64,000 nucleotides of DNA from Rhodovulum sp. PH10. GTDB lineage: Bacteria; Pseudomonadota; Alphaproteobacteria; Rhizobiales; Xanthobacteraceae. Where the stretch lies: contig NZ_AKZI01000091.1 of the NCBI RefSeq assembly GCF_000293785.1, forward strand, positions 1-64,000. The letters run 5' to 3'. The notes beneath the pieces were generated by a model. It worked only from the letters and a program-made list of their open reading frames with translations. It had not been told where the DNA came from and did no database searches. This document shows, in pieces, positions 37,104-48,233 of this stretch. The position numbers were made by a program, and so were the translations under genes. Position 1 is the stretch's first letter; each line of letters starts with the position of its first letter.

Positions 37104-37589
37104 TCAGGACGGCGTGGCGGTGTTGATCGGCTCGACCGGCTCGCCCGGCGTCACCGCCGCCGCGAACCGGTTGAAGAACTCGTCGGCCATCTTCTTGGAG
37201 GCGCCGGCGATCAGCCGTTGGCCGAGCTGGGCGAGCTTGCCGCCGATCTGCGCCTCCACCGTGTAGGACAGCACGGTGCCGCCCTCGTTTTCCAGCAGCG
37301 CCACCGCCGCGCCGCCCTTGGCGAAGCCGGCGACACCGCCTTCGCCCTCGCCGACGATCCGGTAGCTCGCCGGCGGATCGAGATCCATCAGCAGCACCTT
37401 GCCCTTCCAGCGGGCCTTCACCGGCCCGATCTTGGTCACCGCCACCGCCTGGAACTCGAAGTCCGACAGGCGGTCGAGCATCTCACAACCGGGGATGCAC
37501 ACGCGCAACGTCTCGGGATCGTTCAACCTGTCCCACACGGTCTCGCGAGGTGCCGGCAACTGCACCTCCCCAGTCATGGTGATCGCCAT
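37104..37589 (-). CDS. CoxG-family (SRPBCC) protein
   Basis: A 161-residue START/SRPBCC-fold protein of the carbon-monoxide-dehydrogenase subunit G (CoxG) family. Signature: MTGEVQLPAPRETVWDRLNDPETLRVCIPGCEML, then KIGPVKARWKGKVLLMDLDPPASYRIVGEGEGGVAGFAKG and AQIGGKLAQLGQRLI. CoxG proteins recruit or mature molybdenum hydroxylases at the membrane; no coxMSL genes are nearby, and the usual C-terminal membrane anchor is missing (the protein ends after FFNRFAAAV and a short tail). It may therefore serve another hydroxylase. Confidence 0.87.
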   Translation of the reverse strand: MAITMTGEVQLPAPRETVWDRLNDPETLRVCIPGCEMLDRLSDFEFQAVAVTKIGPVKARWKGKVLLMDLDPPASYRIVGEGEGGVAGFAKGGAAVALLENEGGTVLSYTVEAQIGGKLAQLGQRLIAGASKKMADEFFNRFAAAVTPGEPVEPINTATPS

Positions 37590-38011
37590 CGGGAGTCTCC
37601 TGGTGTCGTGACTGTGCGCGGTGCGTCGTGCGCGGGGCATCCTGCGGCGCGCGCGCCATCATAGGGGATGTGCATGCTTTTTGCATCCGGAGAGGCCGGC
37701 TCGAGTGCGCCGCCCGCGGTGGTCCGCCTCGCATCCGGAAGGCGACCGCCGCGTGGGCAAGCCGCGTCGGGCATGCGCGGCCGATGGTGCGGTGCGGCCG
37801 GGATGCGGTGTGACCGGGTGCGGCGCGGCCGCAGGATCCCCGCCCGGAACGCCCCAGGAATGCGCCGGAGCATCTTCCGCGCCTCTCGGCCGGGTGTAAG
37901 CTTCCGCGGTCGAGCCTTTCGGTTCGGGTGTCCGCCCGGATCGAGCTTCCCGAACAATCTTCACGAGAAACGCCCGGAAACGCGCCAAGAACGCAAGGGA
38001 GAACGATCGCC
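37590..38011. other. Intergenic region between the CoxG-like and M24 genes
   Basis: About 420 bases between divergent genes, GC-rich, with only overlapping shadow ORFs in all frames. No repeat or clear promoter was recognised. Confidence 0.4.
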
Positions 38012-39235
38012 ATGGACCGGTACGCGCGCGGCCCTTTCAACATCGGCTACGAGCAGCGGGTCGACCTCTCGACACTGCGCGCCGAACGGATCGCCAAGGC
38101 GCAGGAGCAGCGCCGCAAGGCCGGCCTCGATGCCATTTTGGTGTGGAAGGACGAGAACTGCCGCTACCTCACCGACCTGCGGCCGCAGCTGATCGCCGGC
38201 AAGACGACCGCGCTCAACGGCGCGCTGCTGATCGAGGGCGAGGCGCCGATCCTGTTTTGCTCGGGCGGTGAGCACGACCGCGTGCAGCTCACCATGCCGT
38301 GGGTGAAGGAGGCGCACATCATCCCGATCATCGAGGAGGTGGCGCTGGTCGACGGGATGGTGAAGGACATTTTGGGGCCGGTGCTGAAGAAGCATCGCCT
38401 GACCGAGGCGAAGCTCGGCCTCGACGAGTCCAACATCGTGTTCTTCAAGGCGCTGCAGCGCCACTTTCCGAAACTGCAGATCGAGGACGGCGACACGCCG
38501 ATGCTCGCCGCCCGCCGGCACAAGCTGCCGGGCGAGATCGTGCTGCTCGAGGAGGCGACGGCGATCGCCGATGCGGTCACCGCCTCCGCCACCGCGGCGA
38601 TCGCCGAGGGCGTGCGCGAGTGCGACGTGGTCGGCGAGGCGATGCGCACGCTGTTCAAGCTCGGCGGCGAGTATTCGCACGTGATGACGCCGTTCGTCGC
38701 CTCGGGCGAGCACATGGCGCCGCCGAACCGGATCTGCTCGGACAAGCTGATCAGGAACGGCGACATCGTCTTCATCGATATCGGCGCCTGCTTCAACGGC
38801 TATTTCGGCGACATGGCGCGCGCGGTGATCTGCGGAAAGCCGTCCGACGAGCAGCGAAAGATCTTCACCGCCGTCTACGAGGGTTTGATGGACGGCATCG
38901 CCGAGATGCGACCCGGCCGCACCGACAAGGACTGCACCGACGCGATCGTGCGGGCCGCCGGAAAGTATGGGCTGGACGGGCGCTTCCTGTCGCTGTTCAT
39001 CGCCCACGGCGTCGGCATCGGTGCCAACGAGCCGCCTTATATCGGCGAGACGCTGCCGGGCGCGCCCACCTACGAGTTCGAGCCGGGGATGGTGTTCGCG
39101 GTCGAGCCGCTGATCTGGGTGCCGGGCGTGCGCGGCGGCGGCGGCGTGCGGCTCGAGGACATGGTGCTGATCACCGATGGTGCCCCGCACGTGATGTCGC
39201 GCGCGCCCTACGACGAGAAGCTCTTGCTGGGGTAG
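38012..39235 (+). CDS. M24 family metallopeptidase (Xaa-Pro peptidase/creatinase type)
   Basis: A 407-residue pita-bread-fold enzyme. The N-terminal creatinase-like domain runs to about residue 160. The C-terminal catalytic domain shows the dinuclear-metal ligands: Asp in VFIDIGACFNGYFGDMAR (two aspartates), His in IAHGVGIGANEPP, and Glu in FAVEPLIW and RLEDMVLI. AAGGGAG lies about 12 bases before ATG 38012. Relatives include prolidases, creatinases and the DddP DMSP lyases; which activity applies cannot be settled from the sequence. It is monocistronic. Confidence 0.88.
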   Translation: MDRYARGPFNIGYEQRVDLSTLRAERIAKAQEQRRKAGLDAILVWKDENCRYLTDLRPQLIAGKTTALNGALLIEGEAPILFCSGGEHDRVQLTMPWVKEAHIIPIIEEVALVDGMVKDILGPVLKKHRLTEAKLGLDESNIVFFKALQRHFPKLQIEDGDTPMLAARRHKLPGEIVLLEEATAIADAVTASATAAIAEGVRECDVVGEAMRTLFKLGGEYSHVMTPFVASGEHMAPPNRICSDKLIRNGDIVFIDIGACFNGYFGDMARAVICGKPSDEQRKIFTAVYEGLMDGIAEMRPGRTDKDCTDAIVRAAGKYGLDGRFLSLFIAHGVGIGANEPPYIGETLPGAPTYEFEPGMVFAVEPLIWVPGVRGGGGVRLEDMVLITDGAPHVMSRAPYDEKLLLG

Positions 39236-39354
39236 GGCGGGGGTGTCCACTGCCGCCGCTGCTCCCTCTCCCCGCTCGCGGGCTATGGGATGCACACAAG
39301 AGAAAAATGCCAAGTGTTTCAGTTGGAACCACGCGGGTCGACAAGCTCTCCGCC

Positions 39355-39449
39355 GTCATCGCCGGGCTTCGACCCGGCGATCCATCAAACCGAAAACAAA
39401 GACGCATTTTGATTTTGATGGATGCGCGGGTCGGAGCCCGCGCATGACG
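39355..39449. repeat. Palindromic intergenic repeat, family C
   Basis: Two hairpins, CGCCGGGCTTCGACCCGGCG and CGCGGGTCGGAGCCCGCG, are joined by an A/T-rich spacer with a 6-base GATGGATG/TCCATC relation. The outer sequences GTCATC and GCATGAC make the whole element an inverted repeat. Confidence 0.7.
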
Positions 39450-39570
39450 GATGCATGCATCCGAGGCGATGTGTGCATCCTGTAGCGCTCGCGGGGAGAG
39501 GGTCGGGGTGAGGGGCGTGTGCGCCAGTGATTTGCTCGAGGTCCCCCTCGGCCGGACCGCTTCGCGGTCC

Positions 39571-39722
39571 GACCTCTCCCCACCGGGGAGAGGTGGAGGC
39601 CGTGCCGGGACCGATGTTTCGAACTGATAACGGAAACGTGTGGCTCTGGGTCCCCGCTTTCGCGGGGACGAGCGGAGGGATCGCTCAGGTCTCACCTCTC
39701 CCCGCGCGCGGGGAGAGGTGAG
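39571..39722. repeat. Two palindromes of a fourth repeat family flanking a family-B half copy
   Basis: ACCTCTCCCCACCGGGGAGAGGTGG (39572-39596) and CTCACCTCTCCCC...GGGGAGAGGTGAG (39691-39722) are near-perfect hairpins of the same sequence family; between them TCCCCGCTTTCGCGGGGACGAGCGG (39652-39677) is one arm of family B. Confidence 0.65.
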
Positions 39723-39740
39723 AAGTCGCCGCCGCTCGGA

Positions 39741-41102
39741 TCACTTCGCCTTCAGAAAGTCGCCGACCTCGAGCAGCACGAACTCGTTGTCGTCCGCCTT
39801 GTTGGGCTCGCGGCTCGACGAGAACGGCAGGTTGTTGTCGTTGCCGACCACGATGTGGGTGGCGTCGACCCGGTCGACGTTCTCGATGGTGAAGAACGGG
39901 AAGGTCAGCACGCCGTTCTCCAGCGGCTTTCTCGCCTTCTTGTTCGGGTCCTGGATCTTCAGCAGGTCGATATAGCCGATCTTGCGCACCGGCTTGCCGA
40001 CGGTCTCGTCGGTCAGCTCGATCTTGTAGATGCGCTTGAACTTCGGCAGGTCCGGAAAGCAGTCGGTGCCGCGCGTGCCGGCCGGGCAGGCCTTTTCGGC
40101 CACACCCTCGCCGTCGTCACGCTCGATCACCAGGCCCGCGGTGCCGTCGATCATGTTGAAATCGCCGATGGCGTTGCCGTTCTGCTCGAACGGGTAGTAC
40201 CAGAACCGCCCGGTGAACTTCTTCGCCTGCGTGTCGAACTCGAGGATGCGCGAGGCCTGCTTGCCGTCGAGGTTCTCCCACTCCTTCTTGTCGGCGTTCC
40301 ACAGCGGGCCTTCCAAGAGGCCGTAGAGGAAGCGACCGTCCATCGAGGCGGCAAAGCCCTCGAAGCCCTTCGAGCGGCGCAGATTGAACTTGCCGGTCTG
40401 GTCGGGAGCGGCGGGCGAAGAAATCATCGGGTTGTCGGGCGAGCGCACCGGCTTGCCGTCGGCGAGCGTCTCGTAGACGGCGCGCACTTTTCCCGACATG
40501 TCGGCCTCGATGATCCACGGGCCGAACTCGTCGCCGATCCACAAAGTGTCGCCGATCGGCTGAAAGCCCTCGGTGTCGAAGTCGCTGCCGGTGAGGTAGC
40601 GCTTGTCGGTTCCCTCGTGGACGATGCGGAACGGCACCTTCTTGTCGGGATCGGACAGGAAGATCGTCTCGATGCGCTCGAACTTGCCGGACGCCCAGTC
40701 GATCCGGTAGCGGTTGAGGAAGAGCATCGTGTCCGGCGAGTTCGTCTTGGCGCCGAAGCCGTTGTCGGTGAGGATCAGGAAGGTGCCGTCGGGCATCACC
40801 TTGACGCCGGAATGGCCCTGGATCGGCTGGCCGTCGAACGGCAGCGACACGCCGGTCGGGCGCTCCTTCGACGTGCCCATCACCGTGCCGACGGCATCGA
40901 CCCGCTTGCCGGTGGTGAACTTGCCGGACACCTTCAGGTCGGCCGGGGCGTCGGCCGGGGCCGGCACGAAGCTCTCCGCCGGCAGCACGGCGTGGCCGGC
41001 GAGCACGGCGGGAAATTCCTGCTGGGCGAAGGCGGGGGTGGCGAGCGCGAGCGCGAGAGCGGCGCCCGCGAAAACGATCGAGCGAGGCATCGAGCGGGAC
41101 AT
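39741..41102 (-). CDS. Esterase-like activity of phytase family protein, exported
   Basis: A 453-residue protein with a clear signal peptide (MPRSIVFAGAALALALATPAFAQ, cleavage after AFA). The mature part matches the phytase-like esterase domain (PF13449): GHSGVKVMPDGTFLILTDNGFGAKTNS, GSDFDTEGFQPIGDTLWIGDEFGPWI, RSKGFEGFAASMDGRFLYGLLEG and FTIENVDRVDATHIVVGNDNNLPFS, consistent with a beta-propeller. AAGGAG lies about 8 bases before ATG 41102. The expected location is the periplasm or outside the cell; the substrate is unknown, and phosphate-ester hydrolysis is inferred from the family name only. Confidence 0.9.
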   Translation of the reverse strand: MSRSMPRSIVFAGAALALALATPAFAQQEFPAVLAGHAVLPAESFVPAPADAPADLKVSGKFTTGKRVDAVGTVMGTSKERPTGVSLPFDGQPIQGHSGVKVMPDGTFLILTDNGFGAKTNSPDTMLFLNRYRIDWASGKFERIETIFLSDPDKKVPFRIVHEGTDKRYLTGSDFDTEGFQPIGDTLWIGDEFGPWIIEADMSGKVRAVYETLADGKPVRSPDNPMISSPAAPDQTGKFNLRRSKGFEGFAASMDGRFLYGLLEGPLWNADKKEWENLDGKQASRILEFDTQAKKFTGRFWYYPFEQNGNAIGDFNMIDGTAGLVIERDDGEGVAEKACPAGTRGTDCFPDLPKFKRIYKIELTDETVGKPVRKIGYIDLLKIQDPNKKARKPLENGVLTFPFFTIENVDRVDATHIVVGNDNNLPFSSSREPNKADDNEFVLLEVGDFLKAK

Positions 41103-41274
41103 GGAGACTCCTTCGGTGGGTCTCCGAGGGTTTTGGAAGCCTCCCGCTACCGCCCCACGACCGTCCGGTGACACTTGCGTGACACGGCGCCGTGCCGCAG
41201 CCGTGCAAGGCGAGGGGTTTGCCGGCGAGTGTCGGGGTTGCAGAGAGGCGTGGCTGGTCGGAACGCCTCTGCCA

Positions 41275-41514
41275 TCAGGCAGCCGGCAGGACGAGGTCGC
41301 GGCGCGCTTCGATGTGGATGGAGAACGGCCCTTTCAGGTCCGGACGATTGTCGGCGATCATCTCGGGGGCGAGGTCGCGCACCAGGTCGACGAACTCGTC
41401 GAAGGTCGCCGCCTCGACGTGCAGGCCCGGCACGTCCGACTGTGAGGTGAACACGCCGGCCTCCGCGTCCCAGGTGGCGGTGACGGTGAAGCTCGAGGAT
41501 TTTTCTCGGGTCAT
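41275..41514 (-). CDS. DUF1902 domain-containing protein (HicB-like)
   Basis: A 79-residue protein consisting of one DUF1902 unit: FTVTATWDAEAGVFTSQSDVPGLHVEAATFDEFVDLVRDLAPEMIADN. The fold is related to HicB antitoxins, in which the partially degenerate RNase H-like domain is joined to a DNA-binding part that is absent here. No HicA toxin is adjacent. It lies between the phytase-like esterase and cbbR, on the same strand as both. Confidence 0.78.
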   Translation of the reverse strand: MTREKSSSFTVTATWDAEAGVFTSQSDVPGLHVEAATFDEFVDLVRDLAPEMIADNRPDLKGPFSIHIEARRDLVLPAA

Positions 41515-41613
41515 GCGGGCGGCTCGTCGGGTGGCGTGTACGCGCGGAAGTCTAGCAAATGCGCGGCCGAACGAAAGCGAGCGCCGGCGCCGCCGTACCG
41601 CTGCACCCCTCGG

Positions 41614-42540
41614 TCACCCCGCCCGCACCTCCGGCGGGTTGGGCAGGAAGCGGGCGCCCTCGGCCACCACGAAGTCCTGCAGTGCGGTGGTCGCCGGCAT
41701 CGCCCGCTTGCTGGAAAGCCGCACCACGAACCAGTTGCGCAGCAGCGGCAAGCCTTCGACGTCGAGCACCACCAGCCGGCCGTCGGACAGCTCGGCGGCG
41801 ATCGTGTGCACCGAGATGAAGGACAGGCCGAGCCCGGCCATCACCGCCTGCTTGATCGTCTCGTTGGAGCCGATCTCCATGCCGATCGCCGGCTGCACAC
41901 CGGCGCGGGCGAAAAACGTCTCCATCAGCGTGCGGGTGCCGGAGCCGATTTCGCGCACGAGAAACGTCTCCGTGGCGAGGGCTGCCGGCGTCAGCCCCTT
42001 GCGGCCGGCGAGCCGGTGCTCGGGCGGCCCGACGATCACGTGCGGGTGCGGACCGATCAAATGGCTCTCCACCTCGCCGGTCTCGGGCGGACGGCCCATC
42101 ACGCACAGATCGAGCGCGCCTGCCTCGAACTGGGCGATGATGTCGCGCCGATTGCCGACCACCAGCTGCAGCTCGACCTTCGGGTGCTCCTTGGCGAAGG
42201 CCGCCAGCATGCGCGGCGCGAAATACTTTGCGGTCGACACCACGCCGACGGTGACCCGCCCGGCATCGAGCGATTCCAGCGCCACCAGCGCGTCGCGGCA
42301 TTCGGCGAGCGCCGCCTCCACCTTGCGGGCGGCCAGCAAAACCTCGCGGCCGGCGGCGGTGGGGGTGAGGCCGCGGCCGTCGCGGTCGAACAGCGGCAGG
42401 CCGACCTCCTGCTCGAGCTGGCGCATCTGCATGGTGACGGCCGGCGGGGTGATGTGGTTGGCGTCCGCCGCGGCGGAAAAGCTGCCGAGCCGGGCGGCGC
42501 TTTCCACCAGCCGCAGGTGCTTGAGCGTGACATTGCGCAT
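41614..42540 (-). CDS. cbbR: LysR-type regulator CbbR of the Calvin cycle operon
   Basis: A 308-residue LysR-family regulator, divergent from cbbL with a 99-base gap. The N-terminal winged helix (LKHLRLVESAARLGSFSAAADANHITPPAVTMQMRQLEQEVGLPLFDRDGRGLTPTAAG) and the effector domain (VTVGVVSTAKYFAPRMLAAFAKEHPKVELQLVVGNR, LVREIGSGTRTLMETFF) match CbbR proteins. It senses metabolites such as RuBP or NADPH and activates the cbb operon. Confidence 0.93.
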   Translation of the reverse strand: MRNVTLKHLRLVESAARLGSFSAAADANHITPPAVTMQMRQLEQEVGLPLFDRDGRGLTPTAAGREVLLAARKVEAALAECRDALVALESLDAGRVTVGVVSTAKYFAPRMLAAFAKEHPKVELQLVVGNRRDIIAQFEAGALDLCVMGRPPETGEVESHLIGPHPHVIVGPPEHRLAGRKGLTPAALATETFLVREIGSGTRTLMETFFARAGVQPAIGMEIGSNETIKQAVMAGLGLSFISVHTIAAELSDGRLVVLDVEGLPLLRNWFVVRLSSKRAMPATTALQDFVVAEGARFLPNPPEVRAG

Positions 42541-44139
<1,599 letters not shown>

Positions 44140-44328
44140 CGGGGGCTCGCCCCCGGCCCCCGGACCTTTCTCCGTCCTCGGCCCGAGGTGCCCGGCGGAG
44201 CCGGGCCTCGAAGGGCGAGGGCGGCCCGGACCGGAGCCGGTGACCTCATGGTTCGAGACGGCTGCGTCGCAGCCTTCTCGGCACGAGGGGATCATCAGAA
44301 TTCGTCGCCCAGCGACAAGGAGCAGAAA
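44140..44328. repeat. Gap between cbbL and cbbS holding a family-A repeat pair
   Basis: No gene. The family-A-like palindromes CCTCGGCCCGAGG...CTCGAAGGGCGAGG (about 44175-44221) and CCTCATGGTTCGAGACGGC...CACGAGG (44244-44288) fill the gap. cbbL and cbbS are normally less than about 100 bases apart, so this is an insertion in the operon. Confidence 0.7.
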
Positions 44329-44715
44329 ATGCGCATCACCCAGGGAGCGTTCTCCTTCCTGCCCGACCTGACCGACCAGCAGATTTCCGCGCAGATCGAG
44401 TACGCGCTGGAGAAGGGCTGGGCCGTCGCCATCGAATTCACCGACGACCCGCATCCCCGCAACACCTATTGGGACATGTGGGGGATCCCGATGTTCGACC
44501 TGCGCGACGCCGCCGGCGTGATGGGCGAGGTGAAGGCCTGCCGCGAGGCGAATCCGGACTGCTACATTCGCCTCTCGGCGTTCGACTCGACCCGCGGCTG
44601 GGAGACGGTGCGGCTCGCCTTCATCGTCCACCGGCCGAAGGAGGAGGCGAAATACCGCCTCTCGCGCACCGAAGGCGCCGGGCGGGTGCAGCGTTACGAG
44701 ATCGTGCGGGCGTGA
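44329..44715 (+). CDS. cbbS: RuBisCO small subunit, form IC
   Basis: A 128-residue small subunit of red-type RuBis[59 protein letters not shown]. The C-terminal extension [20 protein letters not shown] forms the beta-hairpin characteristic of red-type enzymes. AAGGAG precedes ATG 44329 at good spacing. It caps the L8 core to give the L8S8 holoenzyme. Confidence 0.97.
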   Translation: MRITQGAFSFLPDLTDQQISAQIEYALEKGWAVAIEFTDDPHPRNTYWDMWGIPMFDLRDAAGVMGEVKACREANPDCYIRLSAFDSTRGWETVRLAFIVHRPKEEAKYRLSRTEGAGRVQRYEIVRA

Positions 44716-45098
44716 CGCGCCGGCACGAGGTGCGCTTGTCGCCGGCGCACCGAGGTGCTCCGCTCGTCCCCGCGAAGGCGGGGACGAAGGACCGGACGGC
44801 GTGAGAGCCGGGTTCCCGCTTGCGCGGGAACGAGCGGAGAATGGGGCTTCCGCCCTCACCCTGAGGAGCCCGCGTAGCGGGCGTCTCGAAGGGCGAGGGC
44901 GGCCGGGATGGACGCTTGAAATCGGTTCCGGCGATTTCGGCATCTCGAGTGCACAAGTCGGCTGAAGCCGGCGTCCGGTGGCCTCATGGTTCGAGACGCA
45001 GCCTTCGGCCGCTCCTCTCCATGAGGGGATCGGTCGGTGAGCGGGTCTCACAGGACGTCGGGCCCCGGACGGCGAAATCGAGGCGGTAGGAGTCGGCC
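44716..45098. repeat. Gap between cbbS and cbbX holding family-B and family-A repeats
   Basis: No gene in 383 bases. A complete family-B element (44763-44840) and family-A units (44853-44900 and 44982-45026) fill it. These hairpins could set the ratio of cbbLS to downstream messages. Confidence 0.7.
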
Positions 45099-46073
45099 AT
45101 GACCACGACGATGCAGACCGGCAACGGGGCGGCCCCGCAGGCGAAAAATCCCGCCGGCGCGACCGCCGACCAGGCTGCCGACCAAGCCGCCGACACCGCC
45201 CCGCCGGAGAACGGCCGCGTCGACCTCAAGGCGCTGTCGCACGACACTCAGATCGACGAGGTGTTGACCGAGCTCGACAATGCGCTGATCGGGCTGAAGC
45301 CGGTGAAGCGGCGCATCCGCGAGATCGCCGCCTATCTGCTGGTCGACAAGGCGCGCCGCCTGCAGGGGCTCACCGCCAATCCGCCGACGCTGCACATGGC
45401 GTTCACCGGCAACCCCGGCACCGGCAAGACGACGGTGGCGCTGCGCATGGCCTCGATCCTCCACCGGCTCGGCTATGTGCGAAAGGGCCATCTCGTCTCG
45501 GTCACCCGCGACGATCTGGTCGGCCAGTATATCGGCCACACCGCGCCGAAGACCAAAGAGGTGCTCAAGCGGGCGATGGGCGGCGTGCTGTTCATCGACG
45601 AGGCCTATTATCTCTACCGGCCGGAGAACGAGAAGGATTACGGCCAGGAAGCGATCGAGATTCTCCTCCAGGTGATGGAGAACCAGCGCGAGGATCTGGT
45701 CGTGATCCTCGCCGGCTACGGCGATCGCATGGAGACCTTCTTCTCCGCCAATCCCGGGTTTCGCTCGCGCATCACGCACCACATCGATTTCCCGGACTAC
45801 GACGACGGCGAGCTGGTGGCGATCACCGAAAAGCTCGCCGCGGAGGAAGGCTATCTCTTCGACGACGAGGCGCGGGCGGCGCTCGTGTCCTATGTCTCGG
45901 CGCGGCGGCAGCAGCCGAATTTCGCCAATGCGCGCTCGATGCGCAACGCTTTCGACCGCGCCCGGCTGCGCCAGGCGATGCGCCTGTTCGAGGGCGACGG
46001 CACGGTCGACCGCGAGGCGCTGCGCACCATCACGGCGGCCGAAATCAAGGCGAGCCGGGTTTTCGGGAACTGA
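45099..46073 (+). CDS. cbbX: Red-type RuBisCO activase CbbX (AAA+)
   Basis: A 324-residue AAA+ ATPase that releases inhibitory sugar phosphates from red-type RuBisCO by pulling the large-subunit C-terminus. Walker A GNPGTGKT (residues 104-111), Walker [11 protein letters not shown] (163-172), the pore-loop tyrosine in [13 protein letters not shown], sensor ILAGYGDRM, and arginine finger region NPGFRSRI are intact. The first 40 residues are a low-complexity Ala/Gln/Asp extension. ATG 45099 follows GGCGGTAGGAG. Its presence fits the form IC enzyme upstream. Confidence 0.97.
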   Translation: MTTTMQTGNGAAPQAKNPAGATADQAADQAADTAPPENGRVDLKALSHDTQIDEVLTELDNALIGLKPVKRRIREIAAYLLVDKARRLQGLTANPPTLHMAFTGNPGTGKTTVALRMASILHRLGYVRKGHLVSVTRDDLVGQYIGHTAPKTKEVLKRAMGGVLFIDEAYYLYRPENEKDYGQEAIEILLQVMENQREDLVVILAGYGDRMETFFSANPGFRSRITHHIDFPDYDDGELVAITEKLAAEEGYLFDDEARAALVSYVSARRQQPNFANARSMRNAFDRARLRQAMRLFEGDGTVDREALRTITAAEIKASRVFGN

Positions 46074-46146
46074 TATGATGTCGTGAGAGCCGGCGTCGGA
46101 CCGGCGAAAACGGCGAAAACGGCGAGGCGGAAGAGGCGGGACGACC

Positions 46147-47187
46147 ATGGACACGCTCCAAGACTATCTGACACGCTGGGCCGGCGACGACGCGACCCGC
46201 GCCGCGGTGAAGGCCACGCTGCTCGCGCTCGCCGGCGCCACCGCCCGCATCTCGGCCGTGGTGGCGGACGGCCCGCTGCTCGGCGACCTCTCGGCCTCGC
46301 TCGGCGTCGGTGCCGACGGCTGGGACGAGCAGAAAGAGCTCGACGTGCGCGCCGACCGGCTGATCTGCGAAGCCCTCGCCGGCACGCCGGTCGCGGCATA
46401 CGCCTCGGAGGAGGCCGAGCTGCCGGTCGCGGTCACCGCAGGCGGGCCGCTCTTGGTCGCGGTCGATCCGCTCGACGGCTCCTCCAATATCGACACCGAC
46501 GTGACGATCGGCACCATCTTCTCGGTGCTGCCGGCGCCCGAGGGCGTCGATCCGGTGAGCGAGGCGGCGTTCATGCAGCCCGGCCGCAATCAGCTCGCCG
46601 CCGGCTATGTCGTCTACGGCCCGCACAGCGCGCTGGTGCTGAGTGTCGGGCAGGGCACCGCGCATTTCGTGCTGGATCGCAAGGCCGACACGTTCCGCCT
46701 GGTGAACGCCGAGGTGAAGATCCCGGCAAGCGCGAAAGAGTTCGCGATCAACATGTCGAACCACCGGCACTGGGACGACCGCTTGCGGCTCTATATCGAC
46801 GATCTTCTCCAGGGCAAGGACGGCCCGCGCGAGGCCGACTACAACATGCGCTGGATCGCCTCGATGGTCGCGGAAGCGCATCGCATCCTGGTGCGCGGCG
46901 GCATCTATCTCTATCCGGCCGACACGCGGGCGGGCTACACGCAAGGGCGGCTGCGGCTGATCTACGAGGCGAACCCGGTCGCGCTGCTGATGGAGCAGGC
47001 GGGCGCCGCCGCGACCGACGGGCGCACGCCCATTCTCGACGTGACGCCGGAGAAGCTGCACCAGCGCATTCCGCTGGTGTTCGGCTCGCGCGAGAAGGTG
47101 GAGCGGGTGTCGAACTATCTCACCGGGCCGGGCGAGATCGCCGAGCGCTCGCCGCTGTTCGGCAGGCGCGGCCTTCTGATGGCGTGA
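46147..47187 (+). CDS. cbbF: Fructose-1,6-bisphosphatase, class I
   Basis: A 346-residue class I FBPase, hydrolysing fructose-1,6-bisphosphate to fructose-6-phosphate for RuBP regeneration. The metal-binding signature VAVDPLDGSSNIDTDVTIGTIFS and the preceding EEAELP (Glu ligands) are intact, as are NMRWIASMVAEAHRIL and GGIYLYPADTR. It follows cbbX by 73 bases in the cbb operon. In other bacteria cbbF products also act on sedoheptulose-1,7-bisphosphate. Confidence 0.96.
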   Translation: MDTLQDYLTRWAGDDATRAAVKATLLALAGATARISAVVADGPLLGDLSASLGVGADGWDEQKELDVRADRLICEALAGTPVAAYASEEAELPVAVTAGGPLLVAVDPLDGSSNIDTDVTIGTIFSVLPAPEGVDPVSEAAFMQPGRNQLAAGYVVYGPHSALVLSVGQGTAHFVLDRKADTFRLVNAEVKIPASAKEFAINMSNHRHWDDRLRLYIDDLLQGKDGPREADYNMRWIASMVAEAHRILVRGGIYLYPADTRAGYTQGRLRLIYEANPVALLMEQAGAAATDGRTPILDVTPEKLHQRIPLVFGSREKVERVSNYLTGPGEIAERSPLFGRRGLLMA

Positions 47188-47354
47188 GAGAGCGTCTTCC
47201 GTCGTTCGTCGTTCCGGACGCCGTGCGATGCACGGCCGCCCGGCCTCCATGACCCGGTTCACGGCCACGGTCCCTGGTCGTGGAGCCCGGGCTCGCGGAC
47301 CCGCGGGCCGCGTGCCGGAACGACTCGTTTCGTCAGCTCATTCGGATTTGCGAA

Positions 47355-48233
47355 ATGTCCATCAAGCACCCGATCATTTCCGTCACCGGCTCCTCCGGCG
47401 CCGGCACCACCACGGTGAAGCACACCTTCGACCAGATTTTTCGCCGCGAAGGCATTTCCGCGGTGTCGATCGAGGGCGACGCCTTCCATCGCTACGACCG
47501 TGCGGCGATGAAGGAGCAGCTCGCCCGCCACTATGCCGAGGGCGACCCGACCTTCAGCCATTTCAGCCTCGAGGCGAACGAGCTGGAGACACTCGAGCAG
47601 GTCTTCATGGAGTACGGGGCGAGCGGCAAGGGGCGCACGCGCCACTATGTCCACAGCGAGGCGGAGGCCGCCAAATTCGGCGTGCCGGCCGGCCACTTCA
47701 CGCCGTGGGAGCCGTTCACCGAGACCTCCGATCTGCTGTTTTACGAGGGGCTGCACGGCGCCGTCGTCACCGACACGATCGACATCGCCCGGCACGCGGA
47801 CCTGAAGATCGGCGTGGTGCCGGTGATCAATCTCGAATGGATCCAGAAGATGCACCGCGACCGTGCGGCGCGCGGCTACACCGCCGAGGCGGTCACCGAC
47901 GTGATCTTGCGGCGCATGCACGCCTACGTGCACGTGATCTGTCCGCAATTCACCGAGACCGACATCAACTTCCAGCGCGTGCCGACGGTCGACACCTCGA
48001 ACCCGTTCGTCGCCCGCTGGATCCCGACTCCGGACGAATCGATGGTGGTGATCCGCTTCAAGAACCCGCGCGGCATCGACTTCGCCTATCTGCGCACCAT
48101 GATCGACGGCAGCTTCATGAGCCGCGCCAACTCGATCGTGATTCCGGGCGGCAAGCTCGATCTGGCGATGCAGCTCATCCTCACGCCGATGATCCTGAAG
48201 ATCGTCGAGCGCAAGCGCCGCGCGCTGGCGTGA
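47355..48233 (+). CDS. cbbP: Phosphoribulokinase
   Basis: A 292-residue bacterial (class I) phosphoribulokinase, making RuBP from ribulose-5-phosphate and ATP. The P-loop GSSGAGTTTV is at residues 12-21, followed by the substrate segment IEGDAFHRYDRAAMK and the RHYVHSEAEAAKFG and FTPWEPF regions. ATG 47355 (MSIKHPIISVTGSSGAG) is the family start; the open frame extends 25 residues upstream without homology. It lies in the order cbbF-cbbP-cbbT. Confidence 0.96.
   Translation: MSIKHPIISVTGSSGAGTTTVKHTFDQIFRREGISAVSIEGDAFHRYDRAAMKEQLARHYAEGDPTFSHFSLEANELETLEQVFMEYGASGKGRTRHYVHSEAEAAKFGVPAGHFTPWEPFTETSDLLFYEGLHGAVVTDTIDIARHADLKIGVVPVINLEWIQKMHRDRAARGYTAEAVTDVILRRMHAYVHVICPQFTETDINFQRVPTVDTSNPFVARWIPTPDESMVVIRFKNPRGIDFAYLRTMIDGSFMSRANSIVIPGGKLDLAMQLILTPMILKIVERKRRALA

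Larger units (their letters stand above)
39236..39740. other. Repeat-rich intergenic region
   Basis: Between the convergent M24 and esterase genes lie several distinct palindromic elements: family C (39355-39449), two CCTCTCCCC/GGGGAGAGG hairpins (39571-39596 and 39691-39722) and a half copy of family B (39646-39677). No gene is supported. Confidence 0.7.

Noticed and set aside
35501-37589. A beta-ketoadipate (protocatechuate) gene cluster from the PobR-like and PcaD-like genes
   Set aside because: No pobA, pcaGH, pcaB or pcaC is present, and the BLUF gene lies between on the other strand; the two genes need not be linked.
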